Assembly: GCF_003293745.1 (NCBI RefSeq)
Contig: NZ_PTLZ01000003.1
Span: 245,208 to 309,207 of the forward strand
Origin: Herminiimonas fonticola
Lineage (GTDB): Bacteria > Pseudomonadota > Gammaproteobacteria > Burkholderiales > Burkholderiaceae_D
Reading direction: 5' to 3'
DNA length: 64,000 bases
Numbering within the stretch: position 1 is the first letter of the stretch; every line of letters begins with the position of its first letter. Below are positions 52,428 to 61,408 of the stretch, in pieces. Both the position numbers and the translations under genes were made by a program. Below the pieces are notes generated by a model. That model did not search any database, had not been told where the DNA came from, and saw nothing but the letters and a program-made list of their open reading frames with translations.

Positions 52428-53519
52428 ATGCGAACACTACAGATGAAGTACCCCGCCGTACTTTCCTTTAGCGAAATTCTGCCGCAGCTTGCACAGTTCG
52501 ACGCCATTATTGATGTGCGCAGTCCTGCAGAATTTGCCGAAGATCATATTCCTGGCGCAATTAATTGCCCGGTTCTGGACGATGCTCAGCGCGTGCAGAT
52601 CGGGACCATGTACAAGACCATAGGCGCGTTTGAAGCTAAAAAGCTTGGCGCTGCGCTGGTAGCAAAAAATATCGCGCAACACATAGAAAATCGGTTTCTC
52701 AGCTATCCACAGGATTGGAAGCCGCTAGTGTATTGCTGGCGTGGTGGCAATCGTAGCGGCGCGACGGCGCTTATCTTTGCGCGTATCGGCTGGCCGGTGA
52801 CGCAACTGGATGGCGGATATAAAGCCTATCGCAACCATGTAAATACCGAACTGGCTGTGCTGCCGCAAAAAATCAATTTCAATGTGCTGTGCGGGCCGAC
52901 TGGCAGTGGCAAAAGCCGTTTGCTGCAGGTTTTGGAAAGCCAGGGTGCGCAAGTGCTTGATCTGGAAAAACTGGCCGCGCATCGCGGCTCGGTTTTGGGT
53001 GATTTGCCTGCGGCACCCCAACCTTCTCAAAAACGTTTTGAAAGCCTGTTGTGGGAGCTGTTGAGCAAGTTTGATCCAGCGCGACCTGTATTCGTTGAGG
53101 CCGAGAGCAAGAAGGTGGGCAAGCTGCGTGTGCCGGATACATTGATGGAAAAAATGCGTGCATCGCCCTGCACTACGGTCGCGCTTTCCATTCCTGATCG
53201 CGTCGCCTTATTGATGCAGGAATATCCGCACTTTGTCGCCGATCCGGCGCTGCTGAATACACAACTTGATTTTCTGACCCATTTGCATGGAAAAGAAAAA
53301 ATCGCGCATTGGCATCAATTGGCTTTAAGCGGCAGAACATCGGAATTGGTGGATGAGTTGCTGCGCAAGCATTACGATCCAGGTTATCTGCAATCGATAC
53401 GACGTAATTTCATTCAGCTTGACCAGGCTCAAGCGCTGAGCTTGCCGGATATTTCGAATGAGACTTTCCAGAGGGCTGCCCATCAATTGAATAAAGCCGT
53501 GCACAATACCCGCGCCTGA
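52428..53519 (+). CDS. selU: tRNA 2-selenouridine synthase
   Basis: The 363-residue protein has an N-terminal rhodanese domain (IIDVRSPAEFAEDHIPGAIN). The catalytic cysteine is in VYCWRGGNRSG, the SelU form of the loop. A P-loop domain follows (CGPTGSGKSRLL). It replaces sulfur by selenium, using selenophosphate, at the wobble 2-thiouridine of Lys, Glu and Gln tRNAs. The ATG at 52443 is an alternative start. It is followed after 32 bp by selD, which makes the selenium donor. Confidence 0.92.
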   Translation: MRTLQMKYPAVLSFSEILPQLAQFDAIIDVRSPAEFAEDHIPGAINCPVLDDAQRVQIGTMYKTIGAFEAKKLGAALVAKNIAQHIENRFLSYPQDWKPLVYCWRGGNRSGATALIFARIGWPVTQLDGGYKAYRNHVNTELAVLPQKINFNVLCGPTGSGKSRLLQVLESQGAQVLDLEKLAAHRGSVLGDLPAAPQPSQKRFESLLWELLSKFDPARPVFVEAESKKVGKLRVPDTLMEKMRASPCTTVALSIPDRVALLMQEYPHFVADPALLNTQLDFLTHLHGKEKIAHWHQLALSGRTSELVDELLRKHYDPGYLQSIRRNFIQLDQAQALSLPDISNETFQRAAHQLNKAVHNTRA

Positions 53520-53551
53520 AATCAAGGCGATCTTTTCGAAACAGGATGCAA

Positions 53552-54622
53552 ATGACAACAGTAATTACCTCAGCTATTACTACCCCAGCTATTCGCTTGA
53601 CCGAGTTCTCCCATGGTGGTGGTTGTGGCTGCAAGATTGCGCCTGGCGTGTTATCCCAGATACTGAAAGGCACTGGCGGTTTCCCGATGCCGAAAGAACT
53701 GCTGGTCGGTATCGAAACATCCGATGACGCGGCCGTCTACAAGCTCAACGATGAGCAGGCGCTGATTGCAACCACGGATTTCTTCATGCCCATCGTCGAC
53801 GATCCTTTCGACTTTGGCCGCATTGCTGCGACTAACGCGATTTCTGATGTGTATGCGATGGGCGGCACGCCTATCATGGCGTTGGCGCTGGTCGGCATGC
53901 CGGTCAATCAGTTGCCGGTCGAAGTCATCGGAAAAATTCTTAAAGGTGGCGAATCTATTTGCGCGCAGGCAGGCATTCCGATTGCCGGCGGCCATACAAT
54001 TGATTCCGTCGAGCCGATTTACGGATTGGTCGTGATGGGGCTGGTGCATCCATCAAAGATCAAGCGCAATGCGGATGCACGCGCGGGCGACAAACTTGTT
54101 TTAGGCAAGCCGCTAGGCGTCGGCGTTTTATCGGCCGCGCTGAAAAAGAATGTACTGGATGCAGATGGTTATGCGTCAATGATCGTGAACACAACCAAAC
54201 TGAATACGCCGGGCAAGAAGCTGGCGCAAATGGATAGTGTGCATGCGATGACCGATGTGACGGGCTTCGGCTTGCTGGGACATTTGCTGGAACTGACACG
54301 CGGCGCAAAGTTGTCGGCCAAACTGGACATGATGGCCATTCCGTTTTTACCGCAAGTGCAGGAACTGGCAGAACAAGGTTGCATCACCGGTGCATCCGGT
54401 AGAAATTGGCAAGGTTACGGACATGAAGTGAGATTGGCAGCATCGATCAGCCATGTACAACAAGCACTGCTGACTGACCCTCAAACTGCCGGTGGATTAT
54501 TGGTTTCATGTGCATCGGACGCAGTGGAGCAAGTGTTGGCATTATTCAGGGAAGAAGGTTTTGACGATGCAGCCGTCATAGGCGAGATGCATGCTGGCTC
54601 CCCGGGCGTTGAAGTCATATAA
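53552..54622 (+). CDS. selD: Selenide, water dikinase (selenophosphate synthetase)
   Basis: Two ATGs two codons apart can start the frame; the second, at 53552, has AGGA at the better spacing. The 356-residue protein has the N-terminal GGGCGCKIAP loop with the catalytic Cys and Lys (the cysteine form, not selenocysteine). It also has the AIRS-type motifs DDAAVYKLNDEQALIATTDFF and AGGHTIDS. It makes selenophosphate from selenide and ATP. With selU upstream and a transporter downstream it forms a tRNA-selenation module. No selA or selB is in the window. Confidence 0.94.
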   Translation: MTTVITSAITTPAIRLTEFSHGGGCGCKIAPGVLSQILKGTGGFPMPKELLVGIETSDDAAVYKLNDEQALIATTDFFMPIVDDPFDFGRIAATNAISDVYAMGGTPIMALALVGMPVNQLPVEVIGKILKGGESICAQAGIPIAGGHTIDSVEPIYGLVVMGLVHPSKIKRNADARAGDKLVLGKPLGVGVLSAALKKNVLDADGYASMIVNTTKLNTPGKKLAQMDSVHAMTDVTGFGLLGHLLELTRGAKLSAKLDMMAIPFLPQVQELAEQGCITGASGRNWQGYGHEVRLAASISHVQQALLTDPQTAGGLLVSCASDAVEQVLALFREEGFDDAAVIGEMHAGSPGVEVI

Positions 54623-54694
54623 AGTTATCGCAAGACGGCCCTGCTCCATGGGTTCGCTATTCCATCATTTCCTTTCACTACAAAGAAGTAATAC

Positions 54695-55570
54695 ATGACT
54701 CGTTTTTCAATTTCGAAACTCCCTGCCTTGATGGCAGCTGTCCTGACCGTGCTCACACTGGGCATGACCGGCTTCGCACACGCGCAGCAAGTCTTGCGCG
54801 TATCGGCTATCCCTGATGAAGCACCGACCGAGTTGCAGCGCAAGTTCAAGCCACTGGGTAATTACCTGGAACAAAAACTGGGCATGAAGGTTGAATTTAC
54901 ACCGGTCACAGATTACGCCGCATCGGTGGAAGGCTTGATCAACAACAAGCTTGATATGGTCTGGTTCGGCGGCTTTACCTTTGTGCAGGCGAATGTACGC
55001 AGCGGCGGCAAGGTCGTCCCGCTGGTGCAACGTGAAGAAGATGAAAAATTCAAATCGGTCTTCATCACTACCGACAAATCGATCACCAAACTCAGCGACC
55101 TGAAGGGCAAGAACTTCAGCTTCGGCTCCGAGTCATCGACTTCCGGGCATTTGATGCCACGTTCGTTCTTGCTGGATGCCAAGATCAATCCTGATGTCGA
55201 CATGAAGCGTGTTGCATTCTCCGGTGCACATGACGCAACCGTGGCAGCCGTTGCCGGTGGCAAGGTCGATGCCGGCGCGTTGAATATCTCGGTATGGGAA
55301 AAACTGGTTGCAGCCGGCAAGGTCAATCCGCAACAAGTCCGCGTGTTTTACACCACGCCTGGCTATTACGATTACAACTGGAGCGTGCGTTCGGACATGA
55401 ATCCTGTCGTTCGCAAAAAATTGACGGATGCCTTCCTGGCACTGGACGCGAAGAATCCGCAAGACAAGGAAATTCTGGACCTGCAACGTGCAACACGTTT
55501 CATTCCAACCAAGCCAGAAAATTACAAGGCGATAGAAGCCGCAGCACGCAACGCTGATTTGCTGAAATAA
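54695..55570 (+). CDS. PhnD-like ABC substrate-binding protein, probably for a selenium oxyanion
   Basis: The 291-residue protein has a signal peptide ending at GFAHAQQ and a PhnD-type periplasmic binding fold: AIPDEAPTELQRKFKPLGNYLEQKLGMKVEF, then DMVWFGGFTFVQA and FSFGSESSTSGHLMPRSFLL. The family binds phosphonate, phosphite and related oxyanions. Those next to selU/selD are commonly annotated as putative selenate-binding proteins from context. No phosphonate-lyase genes are near. Its start is 72 bp after selD, so co-transcription is likely. Ligand identity is an inference. Confidence 0.82.
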   Translation: MTRFSISKLPALMAAVLTVLTLGMTGFAHAQQVLRVSAIPDEAPTELQRKFKPLGNYLEQKLGMKVEFTPVTDYAASVEGLINNKLDMVWFGGFTFVQANVRSGGKVVPLVQREEDEKFKSVFITTDKSITKLSDLKGKNFSFGSESSTSGHLMPRSFLLDAKINPDVDMKRVAFSGAHDATVAAVAGGKVDAGALNISVWEKLVAAGKVNPQQVRVFYTTPGYYDYNWSVRSDMNPVVRKKLTDAFLALDAKNPQDKEILDLQRATRFIPTKPENYKAIEAAARNADLLK

Positions 55571-55634
55571 CAATCTTGAAACACCGCTCTGTAACGCTTG
55601 CAGAGCGGTGTTCAGGCATATCTCTTTTCCACGG

Positions 55635-56456
55635 ATGACATTTCTTCTTCAACATATCAGTACGCGTCATATTGGCGCGACCAGGTCATCCTTTGCCTTG
55701 CGCGATTTATCGCTATCGATTCAACAGGGTGAACAAGTCGCATTGATAGGCCCGTCCGGTGCAGGCAAGACCAGCCTGCTGCACACGCTCGCTTGCGCTT
55801 TAAAACCTGAGCAAGGTGAGATCCAATTATTCGGTAATGACCCGTGGCGCATCGCCAGCGCTGAACGGCATGCGATGCGCGCACGTCTTTTCCTTGCGCC
55901 GCAAACGCCGCCATTGCCACCACGTCAGCGTGTCGTGAATGCCGTACTGGCCGGTGCGCTGCCGCAATGGAGTGCGTGGCAGGCCATTCGCTCCTTGATC
56001 AAACCATTAGAAGTCGATGCCGCATATCAGGCATTGATGCCTTTTAACCTGCAAGACAAGTTGTATGCGCGTGTCGATCGCTTGTCGGGTGGTGAACGCC
56101 AGCGTTGCGGGATGGCGCGTGCTTTGGTGTCGAAGGCAGAAGCTTTTCTGGTGGATGAACCGCTGTCTGCACTCGATCCGACTCTGGCACTGCAAACTCT
56201 GAATGTTTTGCAACAGGAGGCGCAGAAGCGTCAGGCAACTCTGGTTTGCAGCCTGCATCAGGTAGAACTGGCGCGTGCGAACTTCTCTCGCGTCATCGCC
56301 TTGCGCGATGGCCGCATTGTGTTCGATGCAGCCAGCAAGGATATCAGCGATGCCATGATTGCAGCGCTGTACCAGAACGGCAATGACGATGACTATGTCA
56401 ACCTCGAAAACGAGATAGACAAGCTCGCGATCATCGATCCGATGCCGCGCTGCTGA
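55635..56456 (+). CDS. ABC transporter ATP-binding protein (PhnC-like)
   Basis: The start at 55635 (MTFLLQHIS) is preferred over a GTG at 55608 by comparison with family length; neither has a strong ribosome site. The product, about 273 residues, has Walker A GPSGAGKTSLL and signature LSGGERQRCGMARAL. Walker B is AFLVDEPLSALDP, and the switch histidine is in SLHQVEL. It drives the importer formed with the two permeases downstream. An acidic tail (GNDDDYVNLENEID) is unusual for the family. Confidence 0.9.
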   Translation: MTFLLQHISTRHIGATRSSFALRDLSLSIQQGEQVALIGPSGAGKTSLLHTLACALKPEQGEIQLFGNDPWRIASAERHAMRARLFLAPQTPPLPPRQRVVNAVLAGALPQWSAWQAIRSLIKPLEVDAAYQALMPFNLQDKLYARVDRLSGGERQRCGMARALVSKAEAFLVDEPLSALDPTLALQTLNVLQQEAQKRQATLVCSLHQVELARANFSRVIALRDGRIVFDAASKDISDAMIAALYQNGNDDDYVNLENEIDKLAIIDPMPRC

Positions 56457-56499
56457 TGACAAACATGCCCCTCCATTTCACCGCGCTGGCATAAGCAGA

Positions 56500-57339
56500 A
56501 TGTCGACCTCTCCCCTACTCCATAAAGCCGGCCGCGATCCGGCGTGGCGCGGTCGCCTACTGGGATTCGGCGTCGTTCTACTGATACTGTGGCCGATGTT
56601 GGTGCAGGCCGAGTTCAAGCCGTGGATATTGTTCGACGTGCAAAGTCTGCGAGCGACATGGAATTTCGTTGCCAGCTTTTTCCCGCCTGCGCATACCCTG
56701 GAATTTTTACAGATGGTGCTGGCGGCAACCTGGGAAACCGTTGCCATGGCCACCGTCGGCATGACATTGGCATTGCTCGGTGCGATCCCGATGACCTTGC
56801 TGGCGACCGAGCGTTTATCCATTTCCCGTATTGGGAAAGGTCGTGCAGCCGTGGTTTCGGCCGCATGTCGCAATGCCATACGCTGGCTGCTGATCCTGTT
56901 GCGTAGCGTGCCGGAACTGGTGTGGGCCTTGCTGCTGGTGCGCATCGTCGGTCTTGGCCCAACCGCTGGCGTGGTCGCGATTGCGCTGACCTATTGCGGT
57001 ATGCTGGGCAAGGTGTATGCAGATATTCTTGAATCATCCGATGCGAGCGCATGCAATACGCTCTTGCAAAACGGTAGCGGCCGTCTCGCGGCCTTTTTTT
57101 ATGGTGCGTTGCCCGAGTCGGCTGCCGAGCTGGTTTCCTATACGGTGTATCGCTGGGAGTGCGCGATTCGCGGTTCGGTTGTGATGGGCTTTGTCGGCGC
57201 TGGCGGCCTGGGGCAACGGATGGATGAGTCGATCAAGAAGATGGCCGGCGACGAACTGTCGACCATGCTGATCGTCTTTGTTTTATTGGTCGCCGCGGCA
57301 GATGGCGTGTCCGGCATGTTACGCAGGAGGCTGGAATGA
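56500..57339 (+). CDS. ABC transporter permease (PhnE-like), first of two
   Basis: The 279-residue inner-membrane protein has six hydrophobic segments and the coupling motif ESAAELVSYTVYRWECAIRGSVVMGFVGAGGLG (the EAA-loop region). This is the usual PhnE pattern. Its stop overlaps the start of the second permease gene by ATGA. It should form half of the membrane channel for the selenium or oxyanion importer. Confidence 0.9.
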   Translation: MSTSPLLHKAGRDPAWRGRLLGFGVVLLILWPMLVQAEFKPWILFDVQSLRATWNFVASFFPPAHTLEFLQMVLAATWETVAMATVGMTLALLGAIPMTLLATERLSISRIGKGRAAVVSAACRNAIRWLLILLRSVPELVWALLLVRIVGLGPTAGVVAIALTYCGMLGKVYADILESSDASACNTLLQNGSGRLAAFFYGALPESAAELVSYTVYRWECAIRGSVVMGFVGAGGLGQRMDESIKKMAGDELSTMLIVFVLLVAAADGVSGMLRRRLE

Positions 57340-58130
57340 AGCCGGTGACTTTGCCGCAACGCCCGGCACTGCAATGGTCCACCATCGCGCTGCTGACAGG
57401 CATCCTGTTGCTTGTCATCGCGAGCTTCGTATCGCTACCTTTGAAGTTGCACGAATTCTTGGGCGCAGAAGCAATCCGCACCAGTATTGAATTTCTGCGC
57501 GGATTTTCACCACCTGAACTGGCACCCAATTTCTTGAAAAAGATCGGCATTGCCACCTTCGAAACACTGGCAATGTCAGCGATAGGTACATTGATCGCCG
57601 CATTCTTTGGCATATTGATAGGCTTGCCTGCCAGCGGTCGATTCGGCGCGACAGCCAGACTTGCCACGCGCTCAGTATTGAATGTGCTGAGATCCATTCC
57701 CGAACTGGTATGGGCATCGGTTTTATTGATCGCCGCCGGACTCGGCCCGTTTGCCGGCACCCTGGCTTTGGCCTTGCACACTATCGGTGTATTGGGTCGG
57801 CTGTTTGCCGAGGCGTTTGAAAACTGTTCACCCCTGCCGGAAGAAACCTTGCGCACCAATGGCGTCAATCCGGTAGCTGCATTTTTTTATTCGACGTTGC
57901 CGCAATGCAGCCCGCAAATGATGTCGTACACCTTGTATCGCTGGGAAAACAATATTCGTGCGGCGGCGATTCTTGGCGTGGTCGGCGCGGGCGGGCTGGG
58001 TCAGATGTTGAAATATCACTTGTCGCTATTCCAGATGCAGCAGGCTGCCAGCGTGATTGTCGCAATGTTGCTGATGGTTGCCGTGGTCGATGCCGTGAGC
58101 TTTTTGCTTAGAAGGATGATGACGCGATAA
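57336..58130 (+). CDS. ABC transporter permease (PhnE-like), second of two
   Basis: The 264-residue protein is a paralogue of the preceding permease, with LPQCSPQMMSYTLYRWE and the NIRAAAILGVVGAGGLGQML loop. Two different permease genes imply a heterodimeric channel, unlike the single PhnE of E. coli. It is the last gene of the selU-selD-transporter run. Confidence 0.9.
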   Translation: MKPVTLPQRPALQWSTIALLTGILLLVIASFVSLPLKLHEFLGAEAIRTSIEFLRGFSPPELAPNFLKKIGIATFETLAMSAIGTLIAAFFGILIGLPASGRFGATARLATRSVLNVLRSIPELVWASVLLIAAGLGPFAGTLALALHTIGVLGRLFAEAFENCSPLPEETLRTNGVNPVAAFFYSTLPQCSPQMMSYTLYRWENNIRAAAILGVVGAGGLGQMLKYHLSLFQMQQAASVIVAMLLMVAVVDAVSFLLRRMMTR

Positions 58131-58214
58131 GGACAGAGCGCGATACAAACAAATGAATATGCAGTAGCACGACCTGCAATACTTGTACAACTAAAAGTGA
58201 TGGATGGGGATGCG

Positions 58215-58565
58215 ATGACCTGGATTATTACAAAGTACTTTATTACCGCGGGCGTGGTTGTGCTCATTTCCGAGCTGGCCAAACGCAGCGATAAATTAGG
58301 CGGCTTGATCGCGGCGTTGCCCCTGATCACTATACTGACGCTGATTTGGCTGCATATCGAAAAACAGGCAGAAGCCAAAGTGGCTAATCATGCTTGGTAC
58401 ACGTTCTGGTACGTGATCCCTACCTTGCCGATGTTCCTTATTTTCCCTTTGCTGTTGCCCAGAATCGGATTCTGGCCAACACTCCTTGTCTCGGCGCTCA
58501 TCACCATCCTTTGCTTTGCGCTGTTTGCGTTTGTTTTACGTCGTTTCGGTATAGATTTACTGTAA
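58215..58565 (+). CDS. DUF3147-family small membrane protein
   Basis: The ATG at 58215 follows a GGGGATG site; an earlier ATG at 58197 does not. The 116-residue protein has four membrane segments (ITKYFITAGVVVLISELAKRS, LGGLIAALPLITILTLIW, WYVIPTLPMFLIFPLLL, LLVSALITILCFALFAFVL). The conserved short loop RSDKLGGLIAALP is typical of DUF3147. No function is established. It lies 84 bp after the permease gene, so membership of that operon is possible. Confidence 0.8.
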   Translation: MTWIITKYFITAGVVVLISELAKRSDKLGGLIAALPLITILTLIWLHIEKQAEAKVANHAWYTFWYVIPTLPMFLIFPLLLPRIGFWPTLLVSALITILCFALFAFVLRRFGIDLL

Positions 58566-58680
58566 AACACAGCCTGCTGCGGCTTGCGGGATAAAGCCAC
58601 GCAGAACTTCCACCCCAAAATATCGTCTACCTTGTTCGTTAAAACATTAGCGCAAGCCTGTATTCAAGCGTAAAACGATT

Positions 58681-58714
58681 AACACTTATGTTTTTTCGGC
58701 CGACATAAGGTGTT
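58681..58714. promoter_or_regulatory. Inverted repeat upstream of sodC
   Basis: AACACTTATG (58681-58690) is mirrored by CATAAGGTGTT (58704-58714), with one bulged base and a T6 run in the loop side. It lies about 80 bp before the sodC ATG and could be an operator or a weak attenuator. Confidence 0.35.
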
Positions 58715-58794
58715 CAATTTGGTTTTAATCGATTTGGGTAATCGAAACGGCCATCCGCGTACGTACACATCAATCTATATAGAGGAGTCCCAAC

Positions 58795-59325
58795 ATGAAA
58801 ATCATTCCAGTTGCCACCTTATTAAGTGCTGTTGTTGTCGTCGCGGGTTGCGCCGGTTTTTCCAAATCGCCGACAAGCGCTGAAGCAATCATGAAACCGA
58901 CGCAGGGCAATACAACAAACGGTGTCGTGAGTTTTTCGCAGCAGAACGATAAGGTATCGGTCAATGCCCGCATACAAGGTTTATCGCCAGGCCCACACGG
59001 TTTTCACATCCATGAAAAAGGTGATTGCAGCGCACCAGATGCTACAAGCGCGGGTGGGCATTTCAATCCTGCAAGTACAAAACATGGCTCACCTTCCAGC
59101 CCTGAACATCACGGCGGAGACTTTGGCAACCTGACAGCAGATGCGACGGGGACGGCAATACTTGCGCTCACGATCCCTGCCAGCCAAATCACCTTATCTA
59201 AAAGCGGTGCCAATAGCATCATAGGCAAAGGCTTGATTGTTCACGCTGACCCCGACGATTTCACGACTCAGCCCACAGGTAATTCGGGCAAGCGCCTGGC
59301 TTGTGGCGTGATCAGCCTGAAATAA
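58795..59325 (+). CDS. sodC: Cu,Zn superoxide dismutase, lipoprotein form
   Basis: The 176-residue protein follows GAGGAG. It has a lipoprotein signal with lipobox VAGC at the cleavage site, so the enzyme is tethered to a membrane in the periplasm. Metal ligands are present in GFHIHEKGDCS, AGGHFNPA and HGGDFGNL, and in VHADPDDF toward the C-terminus, with the final Cys in RLACGVISL. It dismutates superoxide in the periplasm. Transcription should end at an intrinsic terminator at 59394-59430. Confidence 0.93.
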   Translation: MKIIPVATLLSAVVVVAGCAGFSKSPTSAEAIMKPTQGNTTNGVVSFSQQNDKVSVNARIQGLSPGPHGFHIHEKGDCSAPDATSAGGHFNPASTKHGSPSSPEHHGGDFGNLTADATGTAILALTIPASQITLSKSGANSIIGKGLIVHADPDDFTTQPTGNSGKRLACGVISLK

Positions 59326-59332
59326 CTTTCCT

Positions 59333-59360
59333 TGAAGATGACTGATAGCAGTCATCTTCA
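59333..59360 (+). terminator. Hairpin after sodC
   Basis: TGAAGATGACTG (59333-59344) and CAGTCATCTTCA (59349-59360) form a perfect 12-bp stem with an ATAG loop, 7 nt after the sodC stop. There is no T run, so it may protect the 3' end or pause polymerase before the terminator that follows. Confidence 0.55.
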
Positions 59361-59393
59361 GCCCAAGTTTGCATCTCCTGCCAAGACCTGAAG

Positions 59394-59430
59394 AAGCACT
59401 CTCGCAGAATGAACTGCCAGAGTGCTTTTT
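59394..59430 (+). terminator. Intrinsic terminator of sodC
   Basis: AAGCACTCT (59394-59402) pairs with AGAGTGCTT (59419-59427) and is followed by T residues to 59430. Confidence 0.75.
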
Positions 59431-59588
59431 CATCCAGACCTGCGTCAGGATTGATTGCCATGTTTTCGGGAATGTAAGATGCAACATTCTACAAATGGCA
59501 AACCCACTTCAATAGAAACTGGCTCGCCTTGCTTTCCAAGTTAAGCGTAAAATCATTTTCAATGCCTCTCGGCAATAAAAAGAAGATC

Positions 59589-60977
59589 ATGAACAGCCCC
59601 GACTTAAATACACAAGCGCTACCGGAAATAAGTGGTCTCAAGCTATCTGAATTGATAGCGGCGCTAAGTCACGCTCTGGATATCACCGAAGGTCAACCTG
59701 CCGGACATTGCGTGCGCTCCTGCTGGATAGGCATGCACATTGGTCGCGAGATCGGTCTGAAGGAAGATCAGTTGTGGGAGCTGTATTACACCTTGCTGCT
59801 GAAGGATCTTGGATGCAGCAGCAATGCTGCACGCATCTGCGAGCTATACCTGACGGATGATCTGAGTTTCAAGCGCGACTTCAAAACCGTGGGCGACAGC
59901 TTGCCGCAAGTGCTGTCATTTGTATTGACGCATACCGGACTCAAGGCTGGTTTGGCTGAACGCTTTCGCAGCGTGATGACCATCATGCGCAACGGCAGTG
60001 AAATCGCACATGAGCTGATTGCTACTCGTTGCCAACGCGGCGCAGAAATAGCACGCTTGTTGCGATTTTCAGATGGTGTCGCGGCAGGTATTTACAGTCT
60101 GGATGAGCATTACAATGGCAAAGGCAAACCGGAAGCATTGCTTGGTGATGCGATTCCGGTTTATGCGCGTATCGCATTGTTGGCACAGGTGATCGATGTA
60201 TTCCATACCGAAGCCGGGCAACAGGCTGCGCTGAATGAAACTCGACTGCGATCTGGTCAATGGTTCGATCCACAATTGGTGCAGGCATTCGAACGTGTCG
60301 CACAAGCGCCAACATTCTGGAGCACCCTCACTTCATCTGATATTGATCAGGCGATTCTTGCGTTGGAACCACCTGCGCACGAAATCCCTCTGGACGAAGA
60401 TTATCTGGATGACATCGCCGCCGCTTTCGGCCAGGTGGTGGATTCAAAAAGTCCTTACACCAGCGGCCATAGCGCACGCGTTGCGCTCTACACCGACATG
60501 ATTGCCGAAATGCTCGGACTCTCGCCAGAACGTCGCCGTTGGTTAAAACGCGGTGCCTTATTACATGACGTTGGCAAACTAGGCGTCAGTAATAGTGTGC
60601 TCGACAAAGCCGGCAAACTCGATCGCGATGAATGGGATGCGGTGCGACTGCATGCGCAATTTACCGAAGCCATTTTGTCGCGCATCAGTGCCTTCGGCGA
60701 ACTGGCGCGCATCGCCGGCGCACATCACGAGCGACTGGATGGCGGCGGTTATCCACGTGGTTTGAAAGCCGAAGACATCAACATCGAAACACGCATCATC
60801 ACCACCGCTGACATATTTGACGCCATTACGGCTGAGCGTCCTTATCGCGGTGCCATCCCGATTCCGGAGGCGCTGAACATGATGGAGAAAACCGTTGGTA
60901 GCGCCCTGGATCCTACATGTTTTGATGCGCTCAAACGGGCGATTGCCCGCTTGCCAGCCGGCACTCCATTCGCATAA
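59589..60977 (+). CDS. HD-GYP domain cyclic di-GMP phosphodiesterase
   Basis: With the start at ATG 59589 the protein has 463 residues or nearly so; two earlier in-frame starts exist. The first half is a degenerate HD-like region (LYYTLLLKDLGCSSNAARI, QRGAEIARLL). The second half is a canonical HD-GYP domain with H326-D327 in LLHDVGKLG, HHERLDGGGYP (H379-H380; G387-Y388-P389) and TTADIFDAITAERPYR. It should hydrolyse cyclic di-GMP. It opposes the two cyclases found in this window, though no shared operon links them. Confidence 0.92.
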   Translation: MNSPDLNTQALPEISGLKLSELIAALSHALDITEGQPAGHCVRSCWIGMHIGREIGLKEDQLWELYYTLLLKDLGCSSNAARICELYLTDDLSFKRDFKTVGDSLPQVLSFVLTHTGLKAGLAERFRSVMTIMRNGSEIAHELIATRCQRGAEIARLLRFSDGVAAGIYSLDEHYNGKGKPEALLGDAIPVYARIALLAQVIDVFHTEAGQQAALNETRLRSGQWFDPQLVQAFERVAQAPTFWSTLTSSDIDQAILALEPPAHEIPLDEDYLDDIAAAFGQVVDSKSPYTSGHSARVALYTDMIAEMLGLSPERRRWLKRGALLHDVGKLGVSNSVLDKAGKLDRDEWDAVRLHAQFTEAILSRISAFGELARIAGAHHERLDGGGYPRGLKAEDINIETRIITTADIFDAITAERPYRGAIPIPEALNMMEKTVGSALDPTCFDALKRAIARLPAGTPFA

Positions 60978-61007
60978 TCGTTCGCTTGGGTAAGGATGTC
61001 TGGACTT

Positions 61008-61355
61008 TTATTTCACGACTTCAAGCACCTGCACAACGAATGCACCGTCAACCTTGTTCGCGACAAATCTGATCCTGTCGCCCTCCTTGATTTGATCGAT
61101 CATCGCCGGATCCTGCAGGCGAAATAGCATCGTCATGCCCGGCATATCGAGATTGGCCAATGGCCCATGCTTGATCGTCACCCTGCCGGTTTCCTTGTTG
61201 ATTTTTCTGACTTCACCTTCGCTCATAGGCGTATGCGGCTTGCTTGTGTCTGTAACCGTCGTTGCACTCTCTGCGCTGCCATCGGCTGCATAGCTTAAAG
61301 ATGTCGCTGAAGCTGCCAGCAAAATGGACAGGATAGTTTTTGTTAAAAATTTCAT
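61008..61355 (-). CDS. CusF-like periplasmic copper-binding protein
   Basis: The 115-residue protein has a signal peptide ending ATSLSYA and a CusF-type OB fold: GEVRKINKETGRVTIKHGPL, then LDMPGMTMLF with the metal-ligand methionines, and GDRIRFVANKV. It should hold Cu(I) or Ag(I) in the periplasm and pass it to efflux or oxidase partners. It is the last gene of a three-gene leftward copper cluster, 53 bp after the cupredoxin stop. Confidence 0.88.
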   Translation of the reverse strand: MKFLTKTILSILLAASATSLSYAADGSAESATTVTDTSKPHTPMSEGEVRKINKETGRVTIKHGPLANLDMPGMTMLFRLQDPAMIDQIKEGDRIRFVANKVDGAFVVQVLEVVK

Positions 61356-61408
61356 GATTTACCTTTTGAAAATATTTTTACGTTGAAATTAATTACGCCA
61401 TGTCTTGA

